Positions 4,937 through 5,032 of a DNA stretch of 5,032 bases are shown here, piece after piece; position 1 is the stretch's first letter, and every line of letters starts with the position of its first letter. The notes under the pieces are model-generated. The model ran no database searches. It saw nothing but the letters and a program-made list of their open reading frames with translations, and was not told the DNA's origin. Made by a program: the position numbers and the translations under genes. Origin of the DNA: Clostridia bacterium. GTDB lineage: Bacteria > Bacillota > Clostridia > Christensenellales > UBA1242. Location of the stretch: assembly GCA_017650795.1 (NCBI GenBank), contig JAGCEE010000306.1:1-5032 (forward strand). Direction: 5' to 3'.

Positions 4937-4994
4937 TGTGTGCTTGTCCTCGGTGGAGCGAAGCGACACCGACTTGTATCAAGACAAGCACACG
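4937..4994. repeat. GC-richer nested hairpin with GCGAAGC tip
   Basis: The base stem is GTGTGCTTGTC (4938-4948) with GACAAGCACAC (4983-4993), 11 perfect pairs plus a flanking U-G. Inside, TCGGTG (4950-4955) pairs with CACCGA (4967-4972), and the tip contains GCGAAGC (4958-4964), known as an exceptionally stable DNA mini-hairpin. The ten bases 4973-4982 are left as a bulge that can itself pair (CTTG with CAAG around TAT). About 31 of 56 bases are G or C, against about 30% for the window. No U-tail follows, so it is not a standard terminator. A dispersed repeat, protein-binding site or RNA domain are all possible. Confidence 0.6.
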
Positions 4995-5032
4995 TTTAAA
5001 ATCCATGATTACACCAAAAAGAAATTATTTAA

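Larger units (their letters stand above)
4640..5032. other. Gene-less region made of four successive inverted repeats
   Basis: After the stop at 4639 no credible coding frame is found to the right edge. Instead four inverted-repeat structures follow one another: 4698-4735, 4755-4853, 4878-4919 and 4937-4994. The first is clearly a terminator. The other three are described separately. The region could be a structured RNA gene, a small non-autonomous repeat element, or stacked bidirectional terminators before a gene beyond the window. The sequence alone does not decide. Confidence 0.6.

Noticed and set aside
4857..5006. Minus-strand open frame of 49 codons across the two right-hand hairpins
   Set aside because: No SD precedes its ATG (only GGTG), and the frame is formed mostly by the arms of the inverted repeats. 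Treated as a by-product of the structures.
5005..5032. ATG reading MITPKRNYL to the right edge
   Set aside because: Only nine codons are visible and no SD precedes it. It could be the start of a next gene, but this cannot be supported from the window.
4640..5032. Retron-type non-coding RNA (successive hairpins before a possible gene at the edge)
   Set aside because: No reverse transcriptase is visible and no branch-G and a1/a2 flanking repeat could be assigned. The idea would need the sequence to the right.
4640..5032. CRISPR array
   Set aside because: The repeats are inverted arms of hairpins, not evenly spaced direct repeats with unique spacers, and no cas gene is present.

Overview
The window is AT-rich (about 30% GC, estimated by eye). 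It carries a recognisable spoIIR, strong AGGAG-type ribosome binding sites, sigma-A-like promoter boxes and short U-tailed terminators. Together these point to an endospore-forming Firmicute, most likely a member of Clostridia. The species cannot be told from this sequence.

Layout from left to right: (1) 1-291, minus strand: the first 97 codons of an unrecognised protein that runs off the left edge, with its own good sigma-A-like promoter at 324-351. (2) 456-983, plus: spoIIR, the forespore signal that triggers pro-sigma-E processing. It has a near-consensus sigma-F promoter at 404-432 and its own terminator at 1014-1044. (3) 1092-2072 and 2106-2849, plus: a two-gene unit. It encodes an NAD(P)-dependent short-chain dehydrogenase/epimerase of the 3-beta-HSD-like kind and a multi-pass membrane protein of the CPBP (Abi/Rce1) family with an altered active-site motif. 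The unit ends at a terminator at 2871-2915. (4) 3001-4059, plus: a stand-alone murG of the clostridial HESD/SRGDQ type. A perfect 20-bp palindrome lies upstream and there is no visible Shine-Dalgarno sequence. (5) 4283-4639, plus: a small soluble charged protein of unknown function with its own promoter, SD and strong terminator. (6) 4640-5032: 393 bases with no credible gene but four consecutive inverted-repeat structures. The last is a clearly GC-richer nested hairpin unlike the rest of the window.

The genes do not form one pathway. SpoIIR (sporulation signalling) and MurG (lipid II synthesis) both act at the envelope but are separated by terminators and look independently transcribed. Only the epimerase and CPBP genes look co-transcribed. 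The two things most worth following up are the sigma-F promoter of spoIIR, which also fixes its start codon, and the structured gene-less 3' region. That region may be a non-coding RNA, a small non-autonomous mobile or repeat element, or stacked terminators. No rRNA, tRNA, CRISPR array or transposase gene is visible.
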